DNA of 64,000 bases from Oxalobacteraceae bacterium AB_14 (GTDB taxonomy: Bacteria > Pseudomonadota > Gammaproteobacteria > Burkholderiales > Burkholderiaceae_D), in assembly GCA_000381565.1 (NCBI GenBank), contig KB906724.1, forward strand, positions 654,350 through 718,349, given 5' to 3'. The notes under the pieces are model-generated. The model was not told the DNA's origin. It saw nothing but the letters and a program-made list of their open reading frames with translations, and ran no database searches. Made by a program: the position numbers and the translations under genes. Of the stretch, positions 55,607-63,419 are shown one piece after another (position 1 is the first letter of the stretch; each line of letters opens with the position of its first letter).

Positions 55607-57085
55607 TCAGTGTTCGGTTGGGTGTTGTGCGCGGCGCAGGTCGTCGAGCACTTTGCGCGCCGACAGCGGCAGTTCGCGCAGCAGGTGCGGCACGCCGGCG
55701 GCGCCGGCGGCCGGTTCGCCCTGCTTGATGGCCTGCAGGCTGCGGCTGATGGTGCTGCTCAGCGCGGGCGAGCGGCTGATCAGCGGGATCAGCACGCGGC
55801 GCAGCGCCGGGCGCGAGCTCAGCCAGCGCGCGCTGCGGCGCACGCCGGCGCGCAGCGCGCGCACGGCCAGCCTGGGCAGGCTGTTGTCGCCGCGCCGCGC
55901 CAGCGCGCGCAGCGGCGCGGTCAGGCGCCACGAGCTGCTGGCGTACAGCGCCGTCAGGCGCTGCTCCAGTTCGGTGCCCCATGCGGCGGTCTGGTGCAGA
56001 TTGTTTTCCAGCTGGCGCGCCACCGTTTCGGACTGGCGCAGCTCGGCTTGCAGCTGCAGCACCTGGTCCTGGCGCTGCTGCAGCTGCTGGCTCAGTTGCT
56101 GGCGCATTTGCAGCATCTGCTGGCTCAGTTGTTCGGCCCGTTCGGCGCCGCCGCGCACGGCGCGCTGCACATCCTGTTCCAGCTCCAGGGCGCGCTGCAC
56201 GGAACGCGCCACGTCCTGCTCCAGCGCGGCCGCGTGGCCGGCCTCGCGCGCCACCGCCTGTTCCAGCTCGGCGCCGCGCTGCACCGCGCGCCTGACGTCC
56301 TGCTCCAGCGCGCTGCTGCGGGCGTCGGCGCTGCGCGCCAGTTGCCAGGTGGTTTCGACCTGCCGGTCGAGCTCCTTGCCGCGGCGCCAGGCCTTGTCCA
56401 GGTGGTGGGTGATGTAATCGTCGAACACGTTCGGCTGCAACTGCAGCCGCCCGGCCAGTTCGGCGTGCTCGTCGGCGACGTAGTAGCGGTTCAGGCCGTC
56501 GAACCAGGCGTACTGGTAGCCGTGGCCGGTGACCAGCGCTTCCCAGTCGCCGTGGTTGCTGTCGCGGCTGTTGGGCATGATGGCCTCGACCACCACGATC
56601 CACGGCCGGCACAGCGTGAAGTCCATGCCGCGCAGCACGTCGCCCTCGAAGCCCTCGACGTCGATCTTGAGGAAGTGGACCTCGCCGCGCACATGCTCGC
56701 GGCAGATCTCGGCCAGGGTCAGCAGCGGCACCGTGTGCTCGACCACCTGGTGGCCGTGGGCGCGGTGGGCGGCGGCGACGCCGCTGTCGGTCGAGGCCCA
56801 GCCGTTGACGTCGGGCACGTCGAACAGGGTGATGCTGCCGCTGCCGGCGCCGGCCGCCACGTTCAGGTTGATGTCGCGCGGGCGCTGCTCGCGGAAGGCC
56901 GGGCCGTAGGACGGCATCGGCTCGACGTTGATGCCGGACCAGCCCTGGTCGTAGAAGGCCTTGGTGACCGAGTGCAGCTCGGGATCGTTGGCGCCGACGT
57001 CGATGTAGAAGCCGGCCGGCACCTGCTTGAGCGCGCGCCACAGCAGCACGTCTTCAAAATTCTGGGCGTAGGAGATAAAGCTCAT
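55607..57085 (-). CDS. FkbM family methyltransferase with coiled-coil tail
   Basis: A 492-residue protein. Residues 1-230 are an FkbM-type SAM-dependent methyltransferase (FYIDVGANDPELHSVTKAFY, FLKIDVEGFEGDVLRGMD). Residues about 250-400 are a long Gln/Glu-rich coiled coil (SQQMLQMRQQLSQQLQQRQ). The rest is a basic tail. In polysaccharide loci FkbM enzymes O-methylate sugars; in ABC-exporter systems a terminal methyl with a coiled-coil ruler can set chain length. The start at 57085 has an ATGA overlap with the wzt gene; the longer frame to 57184 runs inside wzt. Confidence 0.92.
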   Translation of the reverse strand: MSFISYAQNFEDVLLWRALKQVPAGFYIDVGANDPELHSVTKAFYDQGWSGINVEPMPSYGPAFREQRPRDINLNVAAGAGSGSITLFDVPDVNGWASTDSGVAAAHRAHGHQVVEHTVPLLTLAEICREHVRGEVHFLKIDVEGFEGDVLRGMDFTLCRPWIVVVEAIMPNSRDSNHGDWEALVTGHGYQYAWFDGLNRYYVADEHAELAGRLQLQPNVFDDYITHHLDKAWRRGKELDRQVETTWQLARSADARSSALEQDVRRAVQRGAELEQAVAREAGHAAALEQDVARSVQRALELEQDVQRAVRGGAERAEQLSQQMLQMRQQLSQQLQQRQDQVLQLQAELRQSETVARQLENNLHQTAAWGTELEQRLTALYASSSWRLTAPLRALARRGDNSLPRLAVRALRAGVRRSARWLSSRPALRRVLIPLISRSPALSSTISRSLQAIKQGEPAAGAAGVPHLLRELPLSARKVLDDLRRAQHPTEH

Positions 57086-58305
57086 GTGCGGGTGATCTCG
57101 ATGGCGGGGTCCAGCCAGGCCGAACCCTCGAAGTGGGGGCGCTGCATGTTCACCACGGTAAACACTAGCGCCAGGTCGCGCCACTCGTAGTTGTTGACCA
57201 GGTGGGTGGCGGTGCTGACGATGGCGGTCGCCACCGAGTAGCTGCCGGCGCCCAGGTTGGCGGCGAAGCTAAAGCTGTAGGTGACGCGCTGGCCGGCCTG
57301 CATGTCTTCCAGCGGCAATTCCTTCAGGTGGGTGTTGGTGCCGTACATGGCCTGGCCCAGCCGGTCCTTGATCATGTAGCCGAGCACCATGCGCGGGATG
57401 GCCTGGTGCACCGCGACGGTGATGCGCAAGGTCACTTGCTGGCCGACGTCGACCACTTCGACCGCCTCGCCGGCGTCGTTCAGCAGCACGATCTCGGCCA
57501 CGGTGGCCTCGCCGGTGCCGGAAGTCACCTGCAGCTTGCCGTCGTCGCGCTGGCTCAGGCGCAAGGTGCTGTTCTCGCGTTCGGCGATCATGGCGTTGTA
57601 GTAGTCCATGATTTCCTCCGGCTTGCCTTCGCGCGCCAGGCGCCCGCCGTCGAGCAGGATGGCGCGGTCGCACACCGACTGGATCGCCTGCTTGTCGTGC
57701 GACACCAGCAGCAGGGTGGTGCCAGCGCGGCGGTACTGGCGGATCCGCTCGAAGCTCTTGTGCTGGAAATAGGTGTCGCCCACCGACAGCGCCTCGTCGA
57801 CGATCAGGATGTCCGGGCGGCGCGCGGTGGCGACGGCGAACGCCACCCGCATCTGCATGCCGCTCGAGTACACGCGCACCGGCTGGTCGAGGTAGTCGCC
57901 GATCTCGGCGAAGGCTTCGATGTCGGGCATCAGCGCGCTGATCTCGTCGACCGTCAGGCCGATCAGCTGGCCGGCCATGTAGACGTTCTGGCGGCCGGTG
58001 AAGTCGGGATGGAAGCCCATGCCCAGCTCCAGCAGCGCGGCCACGCTGCCCTGCATCGTGACGCTGCCGGTGGAGGGCTGGGTGGTGCCGGTGATCAGCT
58101 TGAGCAGGGTGCTCTTGCCGGCGCCGTTGATGCCGATCAGGCCGACCGCCTCGCCCGGCGCCACCTGGAAGCTGACGTCCTGCAGGATCCACTTGAGCTG
58201 GTGGCGCGGGCCGTTGAACGGCAGCATCCATTCGCCCAGCCGCGACCAGCGGTTGGGATAGAGTTTGTAGGCCTTGCCCAGATTGCTAACAGTAATCGCG
58301 CCCAT
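57082..58305 (-). CDS. wzt: ABC transporter ATPase with Wzt C-terminal domain
   Basis: A 407-residue ATPase. Walker A is GINGAGKSTLLKL near residue 60, the signature SSGMQMR is the Wzt/TagH variant, and Walker B is ILIVDEAL. Residues about 260-407 form a Wzt-type beta-sandwich that recognises the modified chain end. With the permease it exports a finished, lipid-linked polysaccharide to the periplasm. The end overlaps the FkbM start (57082-57085) and its ATG overlaps the permease stop by one base (58305). The presence of the carbohydrate-binding end favours a terminally capped polymer. Confidence 0.95.
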   Translation of the reverse strand: MGAITVSNLGKAYKLYPNRWSRLGEWMLPFNGPRHQLKWILQDVSFQVAPGEAVGLIGINGAGKSTLLKLITGTTQPSTGSVTMQGSVAALLELGMGFHPDFTGRQNVYMAGQLIGLTVDEISALMPDIEAFAEIGDYLDQPVRVYSSGMQMRVAFAVATARRPDILIVDEALSVGDTYFQHKSFERIRQYRRAGTTLLLVSHDKQAIQSVCDRAILLDGGRLAREGKPEEIMDYYNAMIAERENSTLRLSQRDDGKLQVTSGTGEATVAEIVLLNDAGEAVEVVDVGQQVTLRITVAVHQAIPRMVLGYMIKDRLGQAMYGTNTHLKELPLEDMQAGQRVTYSFSFAANLGAGSYSVATAIVSTATHLVNNYEWRDLALVFTVVNMQRPHFEGSAWLDPAIEITRT

Positions 58306-59105
58306 CAGAGTTCATCCACCATTTCACCCGCGCGCTTGCGGAACAGTTGCAGGCCCAGCAGGCAGCTGGCCAGCGCCACGCCGGCCGCCGGCAGCAGCGA
58401 CAGCCATTGCGGCGGCTGGCCGCTGACCAGGATGGTCTGGTAGGCCTGGATCACGGCCGCCATCGGGTTCCACACCAGCAGCGAGCGCACCTCGGGCGGC
58501 AGAATGCTGGCCGGGTAGACGATGGGCGTGAACCAGAACCAGAACTGGATGAAGATCTGGAAGAACTGGCCGACGTCGCGGAAGAAGACGTTGAGCACGC
58601 CGAGCACCATGCCGACCCCGATCGCCAGCGCGACCTGGATCAGCAGCACCGGCAGCAGGGCCAGGAACACGAAGCCGGGGAACTGGCCGGAGGCGATCAG
58701 GAACACGGTGAACAGGCCGAAGATGATGCCGAAGTTGACCAGGCCGTTGAGCACCACGATCAGCGGCAGGCAGATGCGCGGGAAGCTGATCTTCTTGAGC
58801 AGGTTGGCTTGTTCGAGGAACATGTTTTGCGCGCGCGAGGTGATCTCGGCGAACATGCCCCAGGCCAGCACGCCGGCGCACAGGTAGATGCTGTAGCCAT
58901 ACTCGCTGGCGTTGCCGGGCAGGCGGTTCTTCATCACCTGGGAAAAGATCAGGGTGTAGACCAGGATCATGGCCAGCGGGCTGAGCACGGTCCAGGCGGC
59001 GCCCAGCATGGTGTTGCGGTATTTGGACTGGAATTCGCGCTTGACGCTGCCGAGCACGAAGCCGCGGTAGCGCCATAGCCCGCGCAGCATGGCGAGCGAC
59101 ATCAT
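58305..59105 (-). CDS. wzm: ABC-2 type polysaccharide export permease
   Basis: A 266-residue permease with six hydrophobic segments. The amphipathic N-terminus (RGLWRYRGFVLGSVKREFQS), YRNTMLGAAWTVLSPLAMIL and LLKKISFPRICLPLIVVLNG are Wzm/TagG hallmarks. It forms the membrane channel for the polymer together with the ATPase. It is the first gene of a ten-gene operon reaching 46418. The promoter is at 59189-59227 with a perfect -10 and a dyad at the activator position. Alternative Met codons lie at 59102 and 59090, but 59105 is the longest. Confidence 0.95.
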   Translation of the reverse strand: MMSLAMLRGLWRYRGFVLGSVKREFQSKYRNTMLGAAWTVLSPLAMILVYTLIFSQVMKNRLPGNASEYGYSIYLCAGVLAWGMFAEITSRAQNMFLEQANLLKKISFPRICLPLIVVLNGLVNFGIIFGLFTVFLIASGQFPGFVFLALLPVLLIQVALAIGVGMVLGVLNVFFRDVGQFFQIFIQFWFWFTPIVYPASILPPEVRSLLVWNPMAAVIQAYQTILVSGQPPQWLSLLPAAGVALASCLLGLQLFRKRAGEMVDEL

Positions 59106-59188
59106 GCAGACAGCCGGCGTGAACGGAAAGAAAATACGGTGGTCATCATACGATCGGGGATGTGGTCGGGGGGATTTTAGAGACGGCG

Positions 59189-59227
59189 ATTATACCGCAC
59201 CGACTTGTTATGCTAGTAACTTGTTAC
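59189..59227 (-). promoter_or_regulatory. Promoter and dyad of the polysaccharide operon
   Basis: On the minus strand a perfect TATAAT is at 59194-59189 with no good -35. GTAAC-TT-GTTAC (59216-59227) is centred about 40 bases before the predicted start point. A half site TGTGA lies at 59238-59234, with a degenerate partner TAACA seven bases later. Confidence 0.5.
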
Positions 59228-59254
59228 AGCTTGTCACAGGCAAGATGGAGCATT

Positions 59255-60058
59255 TCAGTCGCCCTGGACCAGTTTTTGCAAGGCATCCGGGTCTTTGATG
59301 ATCAGGCGGTGCGGTTCCTTCTGGACTATGCCTTGCTGCACCAGCGTTAGCAGCGCGCGCGTCACGGTCTCGCGGCTGGTGTTGATCATGTTGGCGATGT
59401 CCTGGTGGGTCGGCAGGTTTTCCACCACGGTGCCGTCGGGTTTCTTCTTTTGCATCAGGATGATGAAGGAGAAGATGCGCTTTGCCGTGTTATTGATGCT
59501 GAGCAGGGCGCGGAATTCGGAATCTCGCTGGATCTTCTGCGCCAGATATTGCAGCATCTGCTTGGCAACCGATGGCGAGTGCGAGAACAGATGCAGCGCC
59601 ACGGGGGCCGGCAGGAAGGCCACCAGCACATCGCTCATCGCCACCACCGAGGCCGAGCGCGTGGAGTTGTTGATCAGTGCGATTTCCCCGAAGAAGTCGC
59701 CCGGTGTCAGCATGCGCAGCCCGATCGCACGGCCATCTTCGGTCACATCGATTACTTGCAACTGGCCGGCCAGCAGGAATAGCAGGCCGTCGCCGATGCC
59801 TCCCTTGTGCAGCACCAGGTCGCGCTTGGCATATTGGCGGATGCGGAATTCCGGCTTGATGGCCAGGATTTCCTCGTCTGTCAGCTCGGACAACAAAGGG
59901 ATCTTGCGCAGGTGGATCTGGATATTACGTTCCTCCGCCTCCGGCGCTGCCTGTGCGGCGCCGGGAGGGAGGGGGGGGCTCGATTTCATGCGTGGTTCCA
60001 TATCAGAAAGGTCGGCAAGTGCTGCCTCAAATTGGCCCGGCGCCGTCGGCGCCGCCAT
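59255..60058 (-). CDS. Crp/Fnr-type regulator with intact cNMP pocket and RETVTR helix
   Basis: A 267-residue regulator. Residues about 50-165 are the cyclic-nucleotide domain; GEIALINNSTRSAS (124-137) contains the conserved Gly-Glu and Arg-Ser of cAMP binders. The winged helix is at about 216-250 (LPTHQDIANMINTSRETVTR), with R229, E230 and R234 in the spacing that reads TGTGA in CRP. This is not an iron-sulfur FNR: no N-terminal cysteine set is present. The start is uncertain: 60058, 60001 and 59989 are all possible, with GGAACC before 59989. It is the last gene of the cyclase operon and lies directly upstream of the wzm promoter. Confidence 0.9.
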   Translation of the reverse strand: MAAPTAPGQFEAALADLSDMEPRMKSSPPLPPGAAQAAPEAEERNIQIHLRKIPLLSELTDEEILAIKPEFRIRQYAKRDLVLHKGGIGDGLLFLLAGQLQVIDVTEDGRAIGLRMLTPGDFFGEIALINNSTRSASVVAMSDVLVAFLPAPVALHLFSHSPSVAKQMLQYLAQKIQRDSEFRALLSINNTAKRIFSFIILMQKKKPDGTVVENLPTHQDIANMINTSRETVTRALLTLVQQGIVQKEPHRLIIKDPDALQKLVQGD

Positions 60059-60064
60059 GCTGAT

Positions 60065-61324
60065 TCACGGACCCTGCCACTGCCAGCTCATTTGCAACTG
60101 GCGGCCATTGTACTGAAATATGGAAATGTTTTCCTGATTCCGCACCTGGCGCGCTTCCAGCACCAGATTTTGGTGTTTATTGATAGGATAGCTGAACGTG
60201 GCGCGCAGGCCGCGGTTGATCTGGCTGCGCACCTGATCGACGATGCCCGGCGCATAAGGGTTGGCGCTGTACCAGCTTTGCCAGGTGTAGCCGAAGTCGG
60301 CAGTCAACCCGCCGCCGTAGCGATGGCGCCACTGCAGGCTGGCGGACAGGCCATGACGGTTGCCGCCCGGCCGCGCGGCCGCGGCCCGGTCGTCGAGTAC
60401 GCCGACGCTGGCGCTCAGCGCGCTACTGTCGCTGCGGCGGCTGAACTGGGCCCGAAGCTCGCCGGTGGTCGCATCGAAATTGCTCAAGGTTATGTATTCG
60501 ACCCGCGTCAGGCTGGCCTGCACATTCATTTGCACGCGAAACGGCAGCGTCAGCGGCGGTCCCGCGCGCAACTGACCCTGGTATTGGCGCTGGTAGTAGC
60601 GTCCGCCCAGCGAGATGAAGCCGAGCAGTCCGTTGGCGTGCAGGCTCCAGTTGCTGAAGCGCCAAGGGGTTTCGACGCCGGCGAACAACGAGGCGCTGTC
60701 ATACTGGCGCAGGCGGTCGTTGCGGCGGCCCTGATACTGGACATAGCCGATGCTGCCGTTGGGGCTCAGGTCGCGCAAATAGTCGGCCGACAGCACGCTG
60801 TACTGGTCGTGCTGAGGCTGGAATTCGGGGGTCAGCTCGAACTCGGTATCGAGACCGAGCTGGCCGCCGCCATAGCTGGAGCGGCTGGCGCCCTGGTTGA
60901 CGTTCTGGTCAATGCCGCGGCCCACGCTCACATTGAACTGGCTTTGCGGCGTCCAGCTGTCGCAGCCGCCGCGCCGCGTCTCTGCGATCAGCTGCAGGAT
61001 GCCGGGTGGCGGCGCGAAGCGCTCCTCGATGATGGCGAACAGCCGTTCCGCCTCGGCCTGGTGGCCCAGGCCGCACTGCATCAGCGCCAGGTCCAGCCAG
61101 GCGCCGGCGTGCAGTGGTTCGTTTGCGATCACCTGCTGCAGCGTGGCGCTGGCATCGTCTTTGCGTCCTTCGGCGATCGACTGCAGCGCCTCGCGGTAAA
61201 GCTGCTGGGTATCGACCGGCGCCGCGCCGTCCTGTTCCGCCCGGGCGTAGCCTGCCAGCAGCAGCGGCAACAGCGGCAGCAGTAGCAGCGTTGAGCGCGC
61301 AAGGCGCCTGTGGCTACGCCTCAC
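60065..61324 (-). CDS. TPR and outer-membrane barrel protein
   Basis: A 419-residue protein with a signal peptide (LLLLPLLPLLLAGYARA near residue 20). Two or three TPR-like helices occupy residues about 40-110 (YREALQSIAEGRKDDASATL, then AWLDLALMQCGLGHQAEAER). The remainder is amphipathic beta strands (SQFNVSVGRGIDQNVNQGAS to MSWQWQGP), consistent with an outer-membrane barrel of about 14 strands. It may be a surface-modulating or export protein of the SlaM/DUF560 kind, but this is not proven. It overlaps the cyclase stop by 4 bases (ATGA) and is 6 bases from the Crp-type gene. Confidence 0.75.
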   Translation of the reverse strand: MRRSHRRLARSTLLLLPLLPLLLAGYARAEQDGAAPVDTQQLYREALQSIAEGRKDDASATLQQVIANEPLHAGAWLDLALMQCGLGHQAEAERLFAIIEERFAPPPGILQLIAETRRGGCDSWTPQSQFNVSVGRGIDQNVNQGASRSSYGGGQLGLDTEFELTPEFQPQHDQYSVLSADYLRDLSPNGSIGYVQYQGRRNDRLRQYDSASLFAGVETPWRFSNWSLHANGLLGFISLGGRYYQRQYQGQLRAGPPLTLPFRVQMNVQASLTRVEYITLSNFDATTGELRAQFSRRSDSSALSASVGVLDDRAAAARPGGNRHGLSASLQWRHRYGGGLTADFGYTWQSWYSANPYAPGIVDQVRSQINRGLRATFSYPINKHQNLVLEARQVRNQENISIFQYNGRQLQMSWQWQGP

Positions 61325-63222
61325 GCGGCGTGCTCCGGCAGGTCCCGCGGCGTGGTCGGTGGTGTGGAAATATCCATGCGTGCTTCGACAGTGTATAAAG
61401 TGGTGGGCTTTTCCTTGCCGCGCAACAGGCGTTCGCCTAGCGGCAGGAAGTGGTGGCGGCGGGCGCGGGCGACGGTGCCGGCGCCGATAATGATGTCGTG
61501 CGGCAGGTCGCGCGCCGCCTGTTCCAGTCGCGACGCGGTGTTGACGCTGTCGCCGACGGCTGTATAGATGCTGCGGAAGGCGGTGCCGAAGTCGCCGGCG
61601 AAGGCCAGTCCACTCTCGATGCCGATGCGCACCCGCAGCGGCGCCTTGCCGGCGCGCACCCGCGCCTTGCTGAGCGCACTTACCCGCAGCACGATGGCGG
61701 CCGCCGCCTCCAGTGCCAGGTCTGCATGGTCCGCGTTGGGCAGCGGCGCGCCCCAGAACGCCACCAGTCCATCGCCGGTGTATTTATCCAGCGTTCCGCC
61801 TTGATCGATGACAGGGCCGGTCAGGCATTCGAGAAAGGCGCGGGTCAGCTCGGCAGCTTCGCCAACCGGCAGGGCTTCGACCTGGGTCGTATAGCCCTCC
61901 ATGTCGGCGATCAGGGTGGTGACGTCAAGCTGGCGCGGCGCTAGCGGGTCGGCCAAGTCGCTGCGCAGCAGCTGCTCGACCACGGCCGGCGCCACGTACT
62001 GGCGCAGCGTGTCGAGCAGGCGGCGCGATTTGCGCTGGCTCAGCTGCCACTGGTAGGGCACGGCCACCGCCAGCAGGAACACGCAGGAGGCCAGCGGGCC
62101 GGTGGTGGAAAAATCGGCGTCGTGCAGACTGATCAAATAGGCCAGCGTCAGCCAGCACAGCGACAATGCGGCCAGCAGGCCGACGCTCAGTGCGGCCGAC
62201 ACGCGCGGCAGCGTCCACGCCGCCAGCATGACGCTGAGCAGCGCATACAGGCTGCCGATCCAGCGTCCCGGCCACGGCGCCGTCGCCCGTCCCTGCTGCT
62301 GGTCTAGCAGCGTCGACACCATGGCCGCCTGCACTCCCAGGCCGGGCCGTTTGGCCGACAGAGGCGTGGTCACCAGGTCGCCCAGGCCAAGCGACGAAGA
62401 GCCGACCAGCACCAGCCGGCCGGCGGCGCTGGCCGGCGCAATGCGGCGCGCCAGCACGTCGGCGGCGGCCACCACGGTAAATGCGCTCCAGTCGCGCTCG
62501 AACCGCACGCGCCGCAACACCGGCGCCGCGGCGGCGGCCCCGGGCGACTGGCCGCAGCAGCTGATCAAGGCCAGGCTGAGCGCCGGGTACAGGCGGCCCT
62601 CGAAGCTAGTCCACAGCGGTACCCGGCGCAGCGCGCCGTCCTGGTCGGGGATGAAGCCGATGTTGCCGACGTGAGGCGCGTCGGCCCAGGCCGGCTGGTT
62701 GGCTATATAACCGGTGGCGGGCACGCCGCCGGCGGCCGGCCCGGGGCGGCCGCCGGCCAGACGGCCCTGGCGCAGCTCAAACGGGCCGCCCTGGGTGAAA
62801 TCGAAGGCCTGGGCCAGCACCAGCCCGCCATGGCGCGCCAGCAAAGACAGCCGCTGGTCGCCTTCGGCATCTGCCGGGTTGGGCAGGACGATGTCGAGGG
62901 CGACGGCGCGCGCGCTATAGGTTGTGAGCAGGATTTCAACCAGGTCGGCCAGGCGGGCGCGTGGCCACGGCCACGGCCCCAGTTCGGCCATGCTGGCCTC
63001 GTCAATGTCGACCACCAGCAGGCGCGGCTCCGGCGTGTTGTTGCTGTGGATACGGATATAGCGGTCGCGCAGCCATTCGTCGGCAAACAGTGAACCTCCG
63101 GCCGGCGCCAGCCATTGCGCCCACAATGCCAAACCCAGCGCCGCAGCGGCGATCGCGGCGCGGATCGCGAAGGCCGGCACGGCGGGCAGGCGCCTGGCCC
63201 CGGTTTTCAACGCGTTGTTCAA
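61321..63222 (-). CDS. CHASE2-domain class III adenylate/guanylate cyclase
   Basis: A 633-residue membrane protein. A CHASE2 sensor region is at about residues 40-310 (LLVVDIDEASMAELGPWPWP), then three membrane helices at 315-390, then a class III cyclase domain at about 430-620. The metal and catalytic blocks are TTLIADMEGYTTQVEAL, KYTGDGLVAFWGAPL and YTAVGDSVNTASRLEQ. With a Crp-type protein in the same operon, cAMP is the likely product, but cGMP cannot be excluded. The start is a TTG at 63222, without a clear ribosome site; no ATG is available before residue 78. A TATACT -10 lies at 63269-63264. Confidence 0.92.
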   Translation of the reverse strand: MNNALKTGARRLPAVPAFAIRAAIAAAALGLALWAQWLAPAGGSLFADEWLRDRYIRIHSNNTPEPRLLVVDIDEASMAELGPWPWPRARLADLVEILLTTYSARAVALDIVLPNPADAEGDQRLSLLARHGGLVLAQAFDFTQGGPFELRQGRLAGGRPGPAAGGVPATGYIANQPAWADAPHVGNIGFIPDQDGALRRVPLWTSFEGRLYPALSLALISCCGQSPGAAAAAPVLRRVRFERDWSAFTVVAAADVLARRIAPASAAGRLVLVGSSSLGLGDLVTTPLSAKRPGLGVQAAMVSTLLDQQQGRATAPWPGRWIGSLYALLSVMLAAWTLPRVSAALSVGLLAALSLCWLTLAYLISLHDADFSTTGPLASCVFLLAVAVPYQWQLSQRKSRRLLDTLRQYVAPAVVEQLLRSDLADPLAPRQLDVTTLIADMEGYTTQVEALPVGEAAELTRAFLECLTGPVIDQGGTLDKYTGDGLVAFWGAPLPNADHADLALEAAAAIVLRVSALSKARVRAGKAPLRVRIGIESGLAFAGDFGTAFRSIYTAVGDSVNTASRLEQAARDLPHDIIIGAGTVARARRHHFLPLGERLLRGKEKPTTLYTVEARMDISTPPTTPRDLPEHAA

Positions 63223-63263
63223 GGTTGGGAGTCTTGGAAGGTGAATATTGGAAATAATCTGAC

Positions 63264-63269
63264 AGTATA
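63264..63269 (-). promoter_or_regulatory. Promoter -10 of the cyclase operon
   Basis: TATACT on the minus strand (63269-63264), 42 bases before the TTG start, with no clear -35. It faces away from the fecR-type gene promoter in the same gap. Confidence 0.4.
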
Positions 63270-63357
63270 ACGCCTGCCGGCAGTGCCAGCCATGCCGGGG
63301 CCGGGTTTTTGCTACAAAGTGTAAGTTTCGGGGCTGGAAGAGTTGAATTCAGTAAAA

Positions 63358-63399
63358 TGTGATGACTGTCACGGAATTTTATCCTGCGAACAGGATAAT
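63358..63399 (+). promoter_or_regulatory. CRP-type site, hairpin dyad and -10 before the FecR gene
   Basis: TGTGA (63358-63362), six bases, TCACG (63369-63373) matches the CRP consensus TGTGA-N6-TCACA at 9 of 10 core bases. GATAAT (63394-63399) is the -10, placing the site near -41, the class II position. A perfect dyad TATCCTG-CGAA-CAGGATA (63380-63397) overlaps the -10 and may be a separate operator. Confidence 0.7.
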
Positions 63400-63419
63400 G
63401 GCCGAAAAAGGGGAATATC

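Noticed and set aside
59255..60058. FNR-like iron-sulfur regulator
   Set aside because: No cysteine cluster at the N-terminus, and the pocket and RETVTR helix match the CRP type.
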